The translations under genes were made by a program, and so were the position numbers. 45,305 nt of DNA, taken from an uncultured bacterium (lineage in GTDB: Bacteria > Bacillota > Clostridia > Lachnospirales > Lachnospiraceae). The notes beneath the pieces are model-generated. The model was not told the DNA's origin. It did not search any database and worked only from the letters and a program-made list of their open reading frames with translations. The first letter of the stretch is position 1. Each line of letters starts with the position of its first letter. Of this stretch, positions 44,387 through 45,305 are shown piece by piece. The DNA is taken from positions 1 through 45,305 of the forward strand of contig CANRVD010000018.1 of the NCBI GenBank assembly GCA_947643145.1, given 5' to 3'.

Positions 44387-44505
44387 GCACATCCATCGTA
44401 ACAAACATAAAAAATGAAATTTTTCCATCTACTCTAAATATATTTTTAATTCCTCAACTAAATATTGCTGTATTTGAACTATTATCAACATTGTTCAGGG
44501 ATTTT

Positions 44506-44718
44506 CTAATAATTTCCTAAAAAAGACATAGCAAGATTTAAATTAGACTTACCACGTGCATTTGCACCATAAATTGAAACAACTTTAAGAAATTTCTCCT
44601 TTGTCCCCTTACTAATTAAATTAGGCTCATGCTCTTTATATGCTTTAATTGCTGTCATATCAATAATTGTTTCTTCTCTGAACGATAAAACATTTTTTAT
44701 CATAAACCGAACTAACAT
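44506..44718 (-). pseudogene. Truncated AAA-family ATPase (abortive-infection/OLD-like N-terminus)
   Basis: A 70-codon frame matching only the start of AAA ATPases of the AbiLii/RloA-like type: MLVRFMIKNVLSFREET, then VVSIYGANARGKSNL, the Walker A region, then a stop. Full proteins are ~400 residues. The P-loop has Arg where Ser or Gly is usual (GANARGKS). The remaining domains are absent on either side, so it is a remnant, possibly of a lost defence gene. GGAGG precedes the ATG. Confidence 0.75.
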
Positions 44719-44888
44719 AGCATATCACCTCCACAAATACAATATACGTATTTCATGATTTTTATTTAATATTTTTGTGACTTTTTCACAATTTTTCTTC
44801 TACAGCCCCTTATATCAACAAAATAACACTCTTTTCCATCGGTCAAAAGCAGTTTTTTCTCATTGACAGCAAGGCTGATTTTTTCTTA
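44719..44888. other. AT-rich gap
   Basis: No gene or strong signal seen between the ATPase remnant and the trailing repeat. A small GTGAC/TTCAC hairpin lies near 44776. Confidence 0.4.
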
Positions 44889-44933
44889 TTCTTCGTCAAT
44901 TTATAAATTTATCTTTTGACACCTTAATCCTAT
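44889..44933 (-). repeat. Trailing repeat, copy 3
   Basis: On the minus strand TAGGATTAAGGTGTCAAAAG then ATAAATTTA follows the terminator of the motility-protein gene, then AAATTGACGAAG, the reverse order of the end seen at 7398-7449. Confidence 0.6.
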
Positions 44934-44937
44934 ACAG

Positions 44938-44983
44938 TAAAAAAGTGCATAAAACAGCTTAACTTACTGTTCTATGCACCTCT
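44938..44983 (-). terminator. Terminator of the YjfB-like gene
   Basis: On the minus strand GTGCATAGAACAG pairs with CTGTTTTATGCAC around a short loop and is followed by TTTTTT. Confidence 0.9.
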
Positions 44984-44992
44984 ATAGGAAAA

Positions 44993-45193
44993 TTATGCCA
45001 TGATATCAATGTTTCCTCCCAAATGAGGAGCTACAGAATTTTCCATCACCGAACGATTCATCATATCAATCAAACCTGCTCCTGTCATTTCCAGCTGGTC
45101 CATGCTCATCGCAAGCACTTCTGTACTCACTTTTGTCATCAGGCTTGACTGGGACAAATTGACTGCCATTCCTTCAATCCCTCCAATTTCCAT
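44993..45193 (-). CDS. YjfB-like putative motility protein
   Basis: A 66-residue protein of the YjfB putative motility family, short proteins of unknown mechanism found in flagellated Firmicutes. Typical features are the IxxMAxxLSQSSL start, the central METxxVxxMSMDQLE helix and the C-terminal VAPHLGGNIDIMA. The start at 45193 (MEIGGIEGMA) has GGAGG seven bases upstream; a longer frame from 45211 overlaps that site. It is cytoplasmic, with no signal peptide. It is a single gene with a good promoter and terminator. Confidence 0.82.
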   Translation of the reverse strand: MEIGGIEGMAVNLSQSSLMTKVSTEVLAMSMDQLEMTGAGLIDMMNRSVMENSVAPHLGGNIDIMA

Positions 45194-45225
45194 TACAATC
45201 CCTCCTTCCATATTTCTATCTTAAA

Positions 45226-45254
45226 ATTTTAGCACAGTCCCATTGAATTGTCTA
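45226..45254 (-). promoter_or_regulatory. Promoter of the YjfB-like gene
   Basis: On the minus strand TAGACA (45249-45254), 17 bases, then TAAAAT (45226-45231) with an upstream TG (TGCTAAAAT). The first bases of the -35 box are the terminal CTAG of the inverted-repeat element that begins at 45252. Confidence 0.7.
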
Positions 45255-45305
45255 GTACAACGAAAATTAAGTTTTGGATAGTTTGACGCAGAATATTTTT
45301 CTGAG
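45252..45305. mobile_element. CTAG-ended inverted-repeat element, second copy (cut by window end)
   Basis: CTAG followed by TACAACGAAAATTAAGT, then CGCAGAATATTTTTCTGAG (45287-45305), which is exactly the inverse of 13527-13545 in the complete copy. The outer arm differs from that of the complete copy, but resembles the sequence just outside the latter's end (13398-13414). Confidence 0.6.

Noticed and set aside
1-45305. CRISPR array or tandem repeat array
   Set aside because: The repeats seen are dispersed single copies with internal pairing; no regular repeat-spacer pattern exists.

Overview
The window looks like chromosome from a motile, low-GC member of the Clostridia, most likely a Lachnospiraceae of the Roseburia/Agathobacter/Lachnospira type. 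Evidence for this is the AT-rich intergenic DNA, strong GGAGG ribosome sites, three chemotaxis transducers, a FIST-domain sensor, a YjfB-type motility protein, a class III fructose-bisphosphatase, a YlbJ-like sporulation-type membrane protein and a Gram-positive-style tyrA/pcrA/argH stretch. The genus is an inference. No rRNA, tRNA, CRISPR array or transposase gene was seen.

Layout. 0-2.2 kb: membrane chemoreceptor. 2.3-7.0 kb (minus): operon of a PLD-nuclease/DEAH-helicase/DUF3427 protein, a NUDIX pyrophosphohydrolase and a MATE exporter. 7.5-9.6 kb (minus): FIST sensor plus a soluble chemotaxis transducer. 9.6-17.9 kb (minus): sugar-alcohol PTS region with a zinc dehydrogenase, DeoR regulator, mannitol-type EIICBA, enzyme I and class III FBPase, headed by a perfect consensus promoter. 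18.0-21.0 kb (minus): HAD phosphatase and a second chemoreceptor, preceded by a noncoding leader with a terminator. 21.5-26.9 kb (plus): tyrA, pcrA, a small acidic membrane protein and argH. 27.0-33.9 kb (minus): M18 aminopeptidase, phospholipase-C-like protein, YlbJ-like protein, ABC exporter, ADP-ribose-type NUDIX and an amidase-like protein. 34.0-39.5 kb: a candidate peptide or protein modification/export locus. 39.5-45.3 kb: a COG3910 ATPase, PutP, a MarR-controlled MATE pump, a truncated AAA ATPase and a YjfB-like motility protein.

The most interesting part is 34.1-39.2 kb. Two otherwise unrelated small proteins (150 and 118 aa) carry almost the same 24-residue N-terminus, with 21 of 24 residues identical and seven synonymous codon differences, so selection acts on the peptide. 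Each has four cysteines after that leader. Next to them lie a PqqD/HPr-kinase-like fusion protein and an ABC exporter without a leader-peptidase domain. I infer a leader-directed modification and export system with interchangeable passengers.

The second theme is an unusual density of small structured repeats between genes. One ~137-bp element is present twice, and its terminal stems differ between copies yet remain self-complementary. Three other hairpin families keep a fixed position relative to genes: one 5' of starts and two 3' of stops. A CTAG-ended inverted-repeat element is present once in full and once cut by the window end. Matched stem changes and fixed gene position argue for RNA-level roles for at least some of them.
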